A stretch of 5,641 bases of DNA, from the NCBI GenBank assembly GCA_946222725.1, contig CAMIHT010000115.1, positions 1 through 5,641 of the forward strand, given 5' to 3'. Under the pieces are notes generated by a model that saw only the letters and a program-made list of their open reading frames with translations, had not been told where the DNA came from and searched no databases. The stretch is from Actinotignum schaalii (GTDB taxonomy: Bacteria > Actinomycetota > Actinomycetes > Actinomycetales > Actinomycetaceae). Position 1 is the stretch's first letter. Each line of letters begins with the position of its first letter. Of the stretch, positions 1 to 5,641 are shown one piece after another. A program made the translations under genes and the position numbers.

Positions 1-384
1 AGACAGGGCGGGAACTGGCGCCGGTGCCGGAGCGACGTTAGCGGGGGAAGGGGCAGTGCCCGCGGGCGGCGTCGTCGTACTATTTGAAGCATCACCGGTG
101 AACAGGTGCGCATTTTCGGCCACATCAACCAAAAGACTGCGCAGGGTGGCGCGCTGCGCGTTGTTGAGCGGCGGGCGCTCCGTGGGCGAAGAGGCCGAAA
201 CGGTGCTGCCAGCGCCGGCGGAGCCAGCGGCGCCAGCGGATGGGGAAGACGGCGCCGTGACGGTGACGGCGGGGCCCACGGACTGGGTGCCGCTCCCGCT
301 CACAGCGTGGGCAAGCTGCATCCCCAAGAAACCGAGGAGCGCCAGCCCGAGAAGTACGGCAAGAAGTTTCACACGAGTTGTCAT
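1..384 (-). CDS. Secreted or membrane-anchored Ala/Ser/Pro-rich protein, N-terminal part (partial)
   Basis: An open frame of 128 codons starts at ATG 384-382 and runs off the left edge without a stop. Residues 1-6 (MTTRVK) are a short basic N-region. Residues 7-24 are a hydrophobic helix, and A25-H26-A27 fits a signal peptidase I site, so the product is exported or N-terminally anchored. Residues 28-67 are a low-complexity Gly/Ala/Ser/Thr/Pro linker. Residues 68-100 look more ordered and amphipathic (for example LNNAQRATLRSLLVDVAENA). Residues 103-128 return to a Thr/Ala/Pro-rich linker. A GAGGG sequence lies only 2 nt before the ATG, which is tight for a Shine-Dalgarno, but no better in-frame start exists. 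The gene lies 57 nt after the 118-codon gene on the same strand and could be co-transcribed with it. No family is recognised, because the functional part lies outside the window. The gene call is fairly sure; its role is unknown. Confidence 0.75.
   Translation of the reverse strand, partial: MTTRVKLLAVLLGLALLGFLGMQLAHAVSGSGTQSVGPAVTVTAPSSPSAGAAGSAGAGSTVSASSPTERPPLNNAQRATLRSLLVDVAENAHLFTGDASNSTTTPPAGTAPSPANVAPAPAPVPALS
208..238. repeat. Short in-frame direct repeats (GCCAGCG, three copies)
   Basis: GCCAGCG occurs at 208-214, 223-229 and 232-238. The spacings are multiples of three inside the minus-strand secreted-protein frame, where they encode the Ala/Gly/Ser linker. This looks like ordinary slippage-prone low-complexity coding DNA rather than a mobile repeat. 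Confidence 0.5.
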
Positions 385-428
385 GTCCCTCAGTACACCG
401 GAGCGAGATGACGGGGCCAGGAAACAAT

Positions 429-446
429 CATGAGAATCTTCTCATG
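429..446 (-). terminator. Perfect 18-nt palindrome over a stop codon; weak terminator or operator
   Basis: CATGAGAA-TC-TTCTCATG is two perfectly complementary 8-nt arms around a 2-nt centre. As minus-strand RNA it can fold as a 7-bp stem (CATGAGA/TCTCATG) with an AGAT loop, followed by ATTGTTTCC, a poor U-rich tail. The TGA stop of the upstream 118-codon gene (444-442) lies inside the right arm. The stem is short and AT-rich, so a weak terminator or a dimeric-regulator operator controlling the secreted-protein gene are both possible. The palindrome is seen directly; the function is inferred. Confidence 0.35.
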
Positions 447-798
447 TACGTGAAGGGTCGGTCTGAGCTGAATAGACGGTTTCTCCGGTGTTGATATCAG
501 TAATAAGCGTGGGGAAGTCGCGGTAATCAATTGAAAGGTAGGTGCGGTAACGACGCGGACCGTCGTGAATAATTTCTGATATCTCAAAAACAATCTGGTG
601 GAATTCGTCGTATCGGGGATCATCCATCTCGATATCGAGATCGCCGCCATTCTCGGAGTCATAAGCGGCTTCGAACATCCCACGATAGCGTTCGCCATCG
701 TTGAAAGAAATATCAAGAACAGCGTGAGGGCAACGGTGGCAATAGTTTTCCACTTTCCAGACTTGGAATTCCTCTTCGGGATGGAAGTAGGAGAACAT
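442..798 (-). CDS. Small acidic hypothetical protein of AT-rich, probably acquired origin
   Basis: This 118-codon frame runs from ATG 798-796 to TGA 444-442. An AAGGAG Shine-Dalgarno 5 nt before the ATG makes the start very likely. The product is soluble, acidic and rich in aromatic residues, with no signal peptide or membrane segment. Near the N-terminus it has a Cys-His-x-Cys-x-His cluster (CHRCPH, residues 20-25), which are the only two cysteines. The middle alternates strand-like stretches with acidic turns (DLDIEMDDPRYDEF), and the C-terminal part is again strand-like (YLSIDYRDFPTLI). By hand count the gene is about 47% G+C, while valS nearby reaches about 70% in places. Together with its own candidate promoter, this suggests horizontal acquisition. 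I do not recognise a family. Small single-domain alpha/beta proteins of this kind include immunity proteins, but nothing here proves that role. Confidence 0.8.
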   Translation of the reverse strand: MFSYFHPEEEFQVWKVENYCHRCPHAVLDISFNDGERYRGMFEAAYDSENGGDLDIEMDDPRYDEFHQIVFEISEIIHDGPRRYRTYLSIDYRDFPTLITDINTGETVYSAQTDPSRT

Positions 799-803
799 GG
801 CTA

Positions 804-809
804 CTCCTT
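804..809 (-). promoter_or_regulatory. Strong ribosome binding site of the 118-codon gene
   Basis: AAGGAG on the minus strand, 5 nt before ATG 798. It is the best Shine-Dalgarno match in the window and fixes the start of the gene. Confidence 0.8.
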
Positions 810-824
810 AGGGTGTGTTGGGAC

Positions 825-853
825 AAGATGGCATCCGCTTTTCGAATAGTGAA
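825..853 (-). promoter_or_regulatory. Candidate promoter of the 118-codon gene
   Basis: On the minus strand, TTCACT (853-848, four of six to TTGACA) is followed after 17 nt by CATCTT (830-825, three of six to TATAAT). A TGC directly precedes the -10, as in extended -10 promoters. A start near 818 would give a leader of about 20 nt holding the AAGGAG. The site lies just after the hairpin that follows valS, which is where an independent promoter would be expected. The -10 match is weak. Confidence 0.3.
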
Positions 854-873
854 GCGTACCTCGAGTCGTAGCC

Positions 874-923
874 GTGAATGAGGGTGGCGGGCCCGCTTTC
901 GCAGACCCGCCACCAGGATTCAC
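874..923 (-). terminator. Long GAAA-capped hairpin after valS, probable terminator without U-tract
   Basis: On the minus strand, 14-nt arms 914-901 and 896-883 pair fully if two U-G wobbles are allowed, and they enclose a GAAA tetraloop (900-897). Beyond a 3x3 internal loop, GTGAAT/ATTCAC (923-918 and 879-874) extends the stem. In plus-strand RNA the two wobble positions become A-C mismatches, so the structure favours minus-strand transcription. It begins 58 nt after the valS stop. No U-run follows, as is common for terminator hairpins in high-GC actinobacteria. The rest of 799-981 holds only the candidate promoter and RBS listed separately. Confidence 0.6.
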
Positions 924-981
924 TCAATCGCGCGCTACGCTATGTGGAGCGCTGCGCCTTCGCGCCGTTGTTCTTGCGACG

Positions 982-3624
982 CTACTTCCGCTTCGGTTCC
1001 GGCTCATCCAGCTCGTAATCACCGATGGTGATCTGCTCGCTGGCCTGCGTATCCGGCGTGAAGCGGAGCTCCCCGCGCACGTGGGCGGCGCGCACCAGGT
1101 CCGCGCGCACCTCCTCGAGCAGGGCAGTATTACCGCGCAGCTCCACCCGAGCGAAGCTGGTGCGCTGCGACACCTTCGCCGCGGATTTCACACCGCGCAG
1201 CACCGTGAGCGCCTGACCGGCCACCTCGAGCAGCTCCGCGTTCCCAGATCCCGCCGCCTCGCTCAGCGGCGCCGCCTCCGGCCACGCCGCCCGGTGCACC
1301 GAGCCGGTACGGTACCAGCTCCACACCTCGGCGGTGGCATAGGGGATAAAGGGTGCCAGCAAGCGTAGGAAAGTATCCACCGCAATCGCCAGCGTCACCC
1401 GGGCGCTCTCCGCCTCCGGCGTATCCGAATAGGCGCGGTCCTTGACCAGCTCCAGGTAATCATCACAGAAGGTCCAGAAAGCGGTTTCAGCTACTTCCAG
1501 AGCGCGGGTGTGATCAAAGACCTCAAAAGCGGCGGTGGCTTCCTCCACCACGCGCGCCAGATCGGCCAGCAGAGCCAGGTCAATCGGCTCGGTCACGCGG
1601 GAGGCATCCAGGCAGACCGGTGAACCTACCCCGCCCATGCCCAGCGCAAACTTCGAGGCGTTGAGCACCTTCATAGCAAGACGGCGCCCCACTTTCATCT
1701 GCTTTTCATCAAAGGCGGCATCCACGCCCAGGCGCGCGGAGGCAGCCCAGTAACGCACCGCGTCCGCACCGTGCCGCACCAGCAGATCCATAGGGGTCAC
1801 CACATTGCCCTTGGACTTGGACATCTTCTTGTGATCCGGATCCAAAATCCACCCGGAAATCGTGGCGTGCTTCCAGGGCAGCTCCCCGAATTCCAGGTGC
1901 GCGCGCACCACGGTGGAGAAGAGCCACGTGCGGATAATATCCTGACCCTGCGGGCGCACGTCCATGGGGTACACACGCTCGAAAAGATCCTCATCGGTGA
2001 GCCAGCCCCCGGCGATCTGGGGGGAGAGCGACGACGTGGCCCAGGTATCCAAAATATCGGTTTCCCCGGCGAAGCCGCCCGGCTTGCCGCGCTGATCTTC
2101 GGTATAGCCGGCTGGCACATCACTGGAAGGATCCACGGGAAGGCTGGATTCCTCCGGCGTAATGACGGCGTCGTACTTTACTTCGCCGTTCTCCGAAATC
2201 TTGTACCACACCGGAATCGGCACCCCGAAGAAGCGCTGACGCGAAACAAGCCAGTCAGAGTTGAGCCCCTTGACCCAGTTGTCGTACCGCACATGCATGA
2301 AATCGGGGTGGAAAGCCAGCTTGTTGCCGGCTTCAATGAGGTTATCGCGCAGCTCCTTACCATTTTCTTCCACATGGGAACGCCCACCGTTGCGGATGTA
2401 CCACTGGCGTGAGGTAACAATTTCGAGCGGCTTATCACCTTTCTCAAAGAAGTTAGTCTTACGCATGGTCGGCTTCTCATCACCGATCATTTCCCCGGTT
2501 TCCTTGAGTTTCTCCACCAGTGCCTTGCGCGCGGAGAACGTGGTTTTTCCGGCCATCTCAGCGTACATGGCGCGCCCGGCCTCCGAGGTAATCCACTCGG
2601 GGGTGTCACGCACCAGGCGCCCGTCCTTACCGAGCACACTGTGCAACGGAAGCTGCAATTCGCGCCACCACTCCACGTCCGTGACATCGCCGAAAGTACA
2701 GCACATGGCGATACCGGCGCCCTTGTCCATTTCCGCCTTGGGGTGGGCGAGCACCGGAACTTCCATATCGAAAATCGGCACGCGCACCGTGGTCCCGAAA
2801 AGATGCTGGTAGCGGGTGTCATCAGGGTGCGCGATGAGGGCCACGCAGGCGGGCAGCAGCTCCGGGCGGGTGGTTTCAATAACGACGTCGCCGTCCGCAC
2901 CGTGGAATGCCAGCGCGTGATAGGCACCCGGATAATCGCGAGCCTCAAGTTCGGCCTGCGCCACCGCGGTTTGGAAGGTAATATCCCACAGGCCCGGGGC
3001 CTGCGCCTGGTAAGCCTCGCCGCGCGCGAGATTACGCAGAAAAGCGGTTTGGGCTACCTTCTGAGCCTTCTCTCCGATGGTCTGGTAATTCTGCTTCCAG
3101 TCCACGGACAGTCCCAGGTGGCGCCATAGGGCCTCGAATTGCTTTTCGTCTTCTTCGGACAGCTTCCAGCACAGCTCAATGAAATTACGCCGCGAAATGG
3201 GCACCTGGTCAGCGTATTTAATGGATTTTGCGCCGCCCTGGTGCGGGGGTACGAAATTCGGGTCGTAGGGGAGGGACGCGTCCCCGCGCACCCCGTAGTA
3301 GTTTTGAACGCGCCGTTCGGTGGGCAGACCGTTATCATCCCAGCCCATCGGGTAGAACACCGATTTGCCACGCATGCGCTGGTAACGGGCCACGGTATCG
3401 GTGTGAGTATAGGAAAAAACGTGGCCGATATGCAGCGAGCCAGAGACCGTGGGCGGCGGGGTATCTACCGAAAAGACTTCTGAGCGGGTAGCGGTGCGGT
3501 CGAAAGCATAGGTGCCTTCTTCTTCCCACCGTTCGCCCCAGGTAGTTTCAAGACCGTCGAGAGTGGCACGGTCCGGTACCTCCGTGTGATCGAGGAGTTC
3601 GGACGCTTGGTTAAAACTAGTCAT
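982..3624 (-). CDS. valS: Valine--tRNA ligase, archaeal-like 'DDNGLPTE' type
   Basis: This cytoplasmic class I synthetase charges tRNA-Val with valine using ATP and removes mis-attached threonine. In its 880 residues, HIGH is at 65-68 within SGSLHIGH, and [10 protein letters not shown] is at 94-103. The CP1 editing insert runs from about 215 to 390, with the Thr-rich signature ETTRPE at 250-255. KMSKS is at 600-604, and the helical anticodon-binding domain spans about 670-800. The protein ends in a charged tail (DEPEPKRK) and lacks the C-terminal coiled-coil arm of E. coli-type ValRS, which is about 950 residues long. From memory of the families, this and the DDNGLPTE motif place it with the archaeal/Rickettsia-like type that some actinobacteria also carry. 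The start is ATG 3624. An in-frame TGA 15 nt upstream rules out extension, and no Shine-Dalgarno is visible. The gene lies between two terminator-like hairpins, so it is probably transcribed alone. The identification is very secure. Confidence 0.98.
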   Translation of the reverse strand: MTSFNQASELLDHTEVPDRATLDGLETTWGERWEEEGTYAFDRTATRSEVFSVDTPPPTVSGSLHIGHVFSYTHTDTVARYQRMRGKSVFYPMGWDDNGLPTERRVQNYYGVRGDASLPYDPNFVPPHQGGAKSIKYADQVPISRRNFIELCWKLSEEDEKQFEALWRHLGLSVDWKQNYQTIGEKAQKVAQTAFLRNLARGEAYQAQAPGLWDITFQTAVAQAELEARDYPGAYHALAFHGADGDVVIETTRPELLPACVALIAHPDDTRYQHLFGTTVRVPIFDMEVPVLAHPKAEMDKGAGIAMCCTFGDVTDVEWWRELQLPLHSVLGKDGRLVRDTPEWITSEAGRAMYAEMAGKTTFSARKALVEKLKETGEMIGDEKPTMRKTNFFEKGDKPLEIVTSRQWYIRNGGRSHVEENGKELRDNLIEAGNKLAFHPDFMHVRYDNWVKGLNSDWLVSRQRFFGVPIPVWYKISENGEVKYDAVITPEESSLPVDPSSDVPAGYTEDQRGKPGGFAGETDILDTWATSSLSPQIAGGWLTDEDLFERVYPMDVRPQGQDIIRTWLFSTVVRAHLEFGELPWKHATISGWILDPDHKKMSKSKGNVVTPMDLLVRHGADAVRYWAASARLGVDAAFDEKQMKVGRRLAMKVLNASKFALGMGGVGSPVCLDASRVTEPIDLALLADLARVVEEATAAFEVFDHTRALEVAETAFWTFCDDYLELVKDRAYSDTPEAESARVTLAIAVDTFLRLLAPFIPYATAEVWSWYRTGSVHRAAWPEAAPLSEAAGSGNAELLEVAGQALTVLRGVKSAAKVSQRTSFARVELRGNTALLEEVRADLVRAAHVRGELRFTPDTQASEQITIGDYELDEPEPKRK

Positions 3625-3630
3625 GGGGCT

Positions 3631-3659
3631 ATTGTTTCACGCCCCGTGCGCTGCGGGAA
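3631..3659 (-). promoter_or_regulatory. Candidate extended -10 promoter giving a leaderless valS mRNA
   Basis: On the minus strand, TGA-AACAAT (3639-3631) is an extended -10 with four of six matches to TATAAT. A poor -35, TTCCCG (3659-3654), lies 17 nt upstream. Exactly 6 nt separate the -10 from the A of the valS ATG, so transcription could start at the start codon itself. The missing Shine-Dalgarno fits this. Leaderless mRNAs are common in actinobacteria. Confidence 0.4.
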
Positions 3660-3691
3660 ACTGCGCCATACGTGAGAGGGGCGACGGCGCA

Positions 3692-3722
3692 GCTACGGCG
3701 CCCGGTGCTCGGGCACCGTAGC
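3692..3722 (-). terminator. 13-bp hairpin ending the phosphatase operon
   Basis: On the minus strand, GCTACGGTGCCCG pairs with CGGGCGCCGTAGC around the 5-nt loop AGCAC. All 13 positions pair if one U-G wobble is allowed; in plus-strand RNA that position is a C-A mismatch, so minus-strand use is favoured. It begins 38 nt after the phosphatase stop and about 70 nt before valS. No U-tract follows. Confidence 0.6.
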
Positions 3723-3734
3723 GGTGGTATCCGA

Positions 3735-3757
3735 GGCCGTCAGAATGGCGCACGGCC
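3735..3757 (-). terminator. Minor hairpin just after the phosphatase stop
   Basis: GGCCGT and ACGGCC form a 6-bp stem with an 11-nt loop, directly upstream of the stronger 13-bp hairpin. It may help termination or protect the 3' end of the message, or it may be chance in GC-rich DNA. Confidence 0.25.
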
Positions 3758-3760
3758 CCG

Positions 3761-4486
3761 TTAGAGAGGGATATCCGGTTCCACCAGGTGGGCGCGCAAC
3801 AGCTCAAAAACAGCCGGATCAATCCCGTGCCCGAGGAGGTACTCGCGTGCCCCGCCAGCCGCCTCAATGCGCACTGTGGCGGCGCTCAGAGCTTCTTCAG
3901 TCACGTACACGGCGCGGTGCGCGGCGGCCCCGGGGATATATTCGCGCCCCATCACGAAGGCAAGATCCTCCTGATAACTCTCGCCCAACGCCGTGGCGGA
4001 GGTGAGGTAATCAGCCAGGATTGTTTCGCGGCTCGCCCCGAGGATGGAGAGGATAAGCCCGGTGACCACCCCGGTGCGGTCCTTACCGGCGGTGCAGTGG
4101 ATAAGCACCCCGCCTTCCGCGGATAGCTCCGCGGCCGCGGTGACTGCTTGCGCCAATTGCCCACCGAAATTGCGGGCCATCTGCATATACAAATCGGCAA
4201 GTTCGGACCATTCCAGGTGGGCAAGTTGGTTATTGAAAATAGGCACGGAAGCAACGCTCACCCCGTAATCCGCCCAACTGGTGGTGCCGGCGCGTTCGGC
4301 GTCGTCGCGCAAATCAATAACACCGGTGATGCCCTGTGCTCTCAAAAAATCTCCCAGGCTCTCATCGTGGCGGAAAGCAGCGGAAGAACGCAGCAGGGCG
4401 CGCTCGCGGATATGTCCGCCGGCCACCGGGGTTCCGCCCAGGGAACGAAGATTATGCAGGCCGAGGGGCAAGCGTGGGGAAGTCAT
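3761..4486 (-). CDS. Tyrosine/dual-specificity-type protein phosphatase (Y_phosphatase3-like)
   Basis: This is a Cys-dependent phosphatase of about 241 residues, probably removing phosphate from phosphotyrosine or, as in some relatives, from phosphoinositides. The signature HCTAGKDRTG places His130, the nucleophile Cys131 and the phosphate-binding Arg137 (C-x5-R). The N-terminal family motif appears as NLRSLGG (residues 12-18), where many relatives have N-[FL]-R-D-[LV]-GG. DLRDDAE (58-64) matches the family's conserved 'DLR' strand. No signal peptide is seen, so the enzyme is cytoplasmic unless exported without one, as proposed for mycobacterial PtpB-like relatives. ATG 4486 is chosen over GTG 4489 because AAAGGA lies 5 nt before the ATG but only 2 nt before the GTG. 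The ATG shares one base with the TGA of the preceding phosphoesterase gene, implying translational coupling. The family is secure; the substrate is unknown. Confidence 0.92.
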   Translation of the reverse strand: MTSPRLPLGLHNLRSLGGTPVAGGHIRERALLRSSAAFRHDESLGDFLRAQGITGVIDLRDDAERAGTTSWADYGVSVASVPIFNNQLAHLEWSELADLYMQMARNFGGQLAQAVTAAAELSAEGGVLIHCTAGKDRTGVVTGLILSILGASRETILADYLTSATALGESYQEDLAFVMGREYIPGAAAHRAVYVTEEALSAATVRIEAAGGAREYLLGHGIDPAVFELLRAHLVEPDIPL

Positions 4487-5496
4487 CACTGTCCTTTCGA
4501 ACTGGCGTAGAGGGTGTTTTCCAGGAGGTAGGCGCCGGGGCCGTCCCAGTCCAGCGGGTCGCTCGGGCTCCAGCCGGGCCGCCCGGCCCGCCGCCCGATA
4601 GCCATCACTTCCTCAGGCGTGTACGCAAAGATTTCCTCGCCCGGCTCCATTCCACTGGGCAGTGAGGCTGCAACGTCGTCCAGGTAGATGATGTCCTGTT
4701 GGATACTGGCCTCGCTGATTTGTACCACCGAAAAAGCCGAGCGGGCTCGTGCGCTTTCCCATTCGGGGCCCCGTCCGAGCGTTGTTTCGTTGGAGAGAGC
4801 CGGGCCGACTACTACCGGAACGCCTCCGGCGCGTCCGCGTCCGGCCATGTGGTAGTGGCCCGCCAGCACCACGGTGGGCGCCACTTCCCAGGATTGCAGT
4901 CCCTGTGCCAGGCGCGGAGCGTCCATGAGGCGCAGTGCCCCGTGGAGCACCGTCGGGGCGGTCAGCGGTGGGTGGTGGAGGACGAGGACGGAGTGGAGCG
5001 GTGCCTCGCCCGCCGTGGGTGCGCCGCCCACCGTGTGTGCGCCGTCGACGTCGGTCACAGCGTCTTCGATACGGTGAATCTGGTCGCCGAGGTAGCCGAA
5101 GCCGCGCCCGGGAACGGAGCTATCTGCCGCAACGAAGCGCCAGCGCGCCTTTCCCACCGTGATATCGGTGATGGTAAAAATCGGGTCCAGGGGTGCGCCA
5201 GGCAGGCTGAGGGCTTCGCGCATCGCCGCGCGCAGATCGTGGTTCCCGCAGGCCCAGATCACTGGTGCATCCCAGCGTTGCGCAAGCGGGGCGAGGGTGC
5301 GGGCCGCGAAAGTATACGAATCGGGCGTGCCGTCATCGGAAATATCCCCGGAGACCACGATGGCGTGGCAGGGCGCGAGCTCGCCAGCGGCCGCAGCAGC
5401 CGCCTCCAGTAGCCCGGAAGTGTCAATTTTTCCGTAGTGGCGGGCGCGCTCGGCTAGAAGGTGGGTATCGGAGAGGTGCAGGATTCGCAGGTTCAT
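4486..5496 (-). CDS. Calcineurin-like metallophosphoesterase (class III phosphodiesterase, CpdA/GpdQ-like)
   Basis: This dimetal phosphoesterase has 336 residues. The metal-site motifs occur in the usual order: D10-x-H12 in LHLSDTH, D51 in GDISDDG, N85-H86 in GNHD (84-87), the histidine in HHPP (174-177), and GHYH (213-216). The set is complete, so the enzyme is probably active. Relatives hydrolyse cyclic nucleotides, glycerophosphodiesters or other phosphodiesters, and the substrate cannot be read from the sequence. Residues 147-168 form a Gly/Ala/Thr-rich insertion just before HHPP. About 70 residues follow the catalytic core as an unassigned C-terminal extension. There is no signal peptide. 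The start ATG 5496 overlaps the stop of the upstream ABC ATPase gene (ATGA), and an in-frame TGA just upstream prevents a longer start. GGGAG lies 10 nt upstream. It is co-transcribed with the transporter and the phosphatase (inference). Confidence 0.92.
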   Translation of the reverse strand: MNLRILHLSDTHLLAERARHYGKIDTSGLLEAAAAAAGELAPCHAIVVSGDISDDGTPDSYTFAARTLAPLAQRWDAPVIWACGNHDLRAAMREALSLPGAPLDPIFTITDITVGKARWRFVAADSSVPGRGFGYLGDQIHRIEDAVTDVDGAHTVGGAPTAGEAPLHSVLVLHHPPLTAPTVLHGALRLMDAPRLAQGLQSWEVAPTVVLAGHYHMAGRGRAGGVPVVVGPALSNETTLGRGPEWESARARSAFSVVQISEASIQQDIIYLDDVAASLPSGMEPGEEIFAYTPEEVMAIGRRAGRPGWSPSDPLDWDGPGAYLLENTLYASSKGQ

Positions 5497-5641
5497 AGGT
5501 CATCGTCTCCCTCGGATGGCGTGGTGGATACGGCGGATGTAGCTGATGCTGCGGACGGGGCGGGTATGGCGGGTGGCGCGGAATTCCCCGCTTGTGTCGG
5601 CTCGGGCAATAGCGGCACCGCTGCGATAAGTTCCCGGGTGG
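5493..5641 (-). CDS. Oligopeptide/dipeptide-type ABC transporter ATP-binding protein, C-terminal end (partial)
   Basis: The frame enters from the right edge (first full codon 5639-5637) and ends at TGA 5495-5493, giving 48 residues. TRELIAAVPLLPEP resembles the 'HPYTR-x-L-x-AVP-x-P' segment near the C-terminus of Opp/Dpp-family ATPases, in the oligo_HPY region after the nucleotide-binding domain. A low-complexity Pro/Ala/Ser/Thr tail follows and ends in EGDDDL. The stop overlaps the metallophosphoesterase start by four bases (ATGA). A DppF/OppF-like identity is inferred from this one motif, since the Walker motifs lie outside the window. Substrate unknown. Confidence 0.65.
   Translation of the reverse strand, partial: TRELIAAVPLLPEPTQAGNSAPPAIPAPSAASATSAVSTTPSEGDDDL

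Noticed and set aside
385..428. Promoter for the secreted-protein gene (TGTACT near 399-394)
   Set aside because: The -10-like hexamer has no acceptable -35 and overlaps the expected RBS spacing, so I could not support a separate promoter.
56..433. Open frames on the plus strand opposite the secreted-protein gene
   Set aside because: They mirror GC-rich low-complexity coding DNA, have no RBS, and the minus-strand frame has a good signal peptide and uses this region fully.
598..849. 83-codon plus-strand frame
   Set aside because: It is antisense to the well-supported 118-codon gene, with no RBS and no recognisable domain.
713..913. 66-codon minus-strand frame between the valS 3' flank and the 118-codon gene
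   Set aside because: It overlaps the start of the 118-codon gene in another frame and runs through the GAAA hairpin; the peptide is Arg/Leu/Ser-rich shadow-like sequence.
1771..2412. 213-codon plus-strand frame inside valS, and several other long antisense frames between 1025 and 3491
   Set aside because: Long antisense frames are expected opposite a GC-rich gene; valS is continuous with all motifs intact, and these show no family motif.
3625..3760. T-box or other leader riboswitch before valS
   Set aside because: The gap is only 136 nt and is occupied by terminator-like hairpins and a probable leaderless promoter; no T-box conserved sequence was seen.
4699..5412. 237-codon plus-strand frame opposite the metallophosphoesterase
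   Set aside because: The minus-strand frame has every metal-binding motif in order, while the plus-strand product is Arg/Ala/Gly-rich without any recognisable motif.

Overview
The window looks like chromosomal DNA from a high-GC actinobacterium, possibly of the Actinomycetaceae (inference). The signs are G/C-rich codon use in the long genes, short and overlapping intergenic junctions, and a valyl-tRNA synthetase of the 'DDNGLPTE' type. All supported genes lie on the minus strand, so transcription runs from high to low coordinates.

Right end (about 5641 down to 3692): the last 48 codons of an oligopeptide/dipeptide-type ABC transporter ATPase overlap the start of a calcineurin-like metallophosphoesterase. 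That gene in turn overlaps the start of a tyrosine/dual-specificity-type phosphatase with the Cys-x5-Arg signature HCTAGKDRTG. The overlaps imply one translationally coupled operon that combines solute uptake with two phosphate-removing enzymes. It ends in a 13-bp hairpin with no U-tract.

Middle (3659 to 874): valS, 880 codons, with HIGH and KMSKS motifs, an intact editing insert and no C-terminal coiled-coil arm. It has no Shine-Dalgarno sequence. An extended -10-like element sits exactly where a leaderless transcript would need it. A long GAAA-capped hairpin follows the gene.

Left end (853 to 1): a clearly AT-richer 118-codon gene of unknown function has its own candidate promoter and a strong RBS. 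Its stop codon lies inside a perfect 18-nt palindrome. Below it begins a secreted or membrane-anchored Ala/Ser/Pro-rich protein that runs off the window. No RNA gene, CRISPR array or insertion sequence was seen. I found no convincing new multi-gene system. The best items for follow-up are the AT-rich orphan gene with its palindrome, the probable leaderless valS, the archaeal-like ValS type, and the transporter-phosphoesterase-phosphatase operon.
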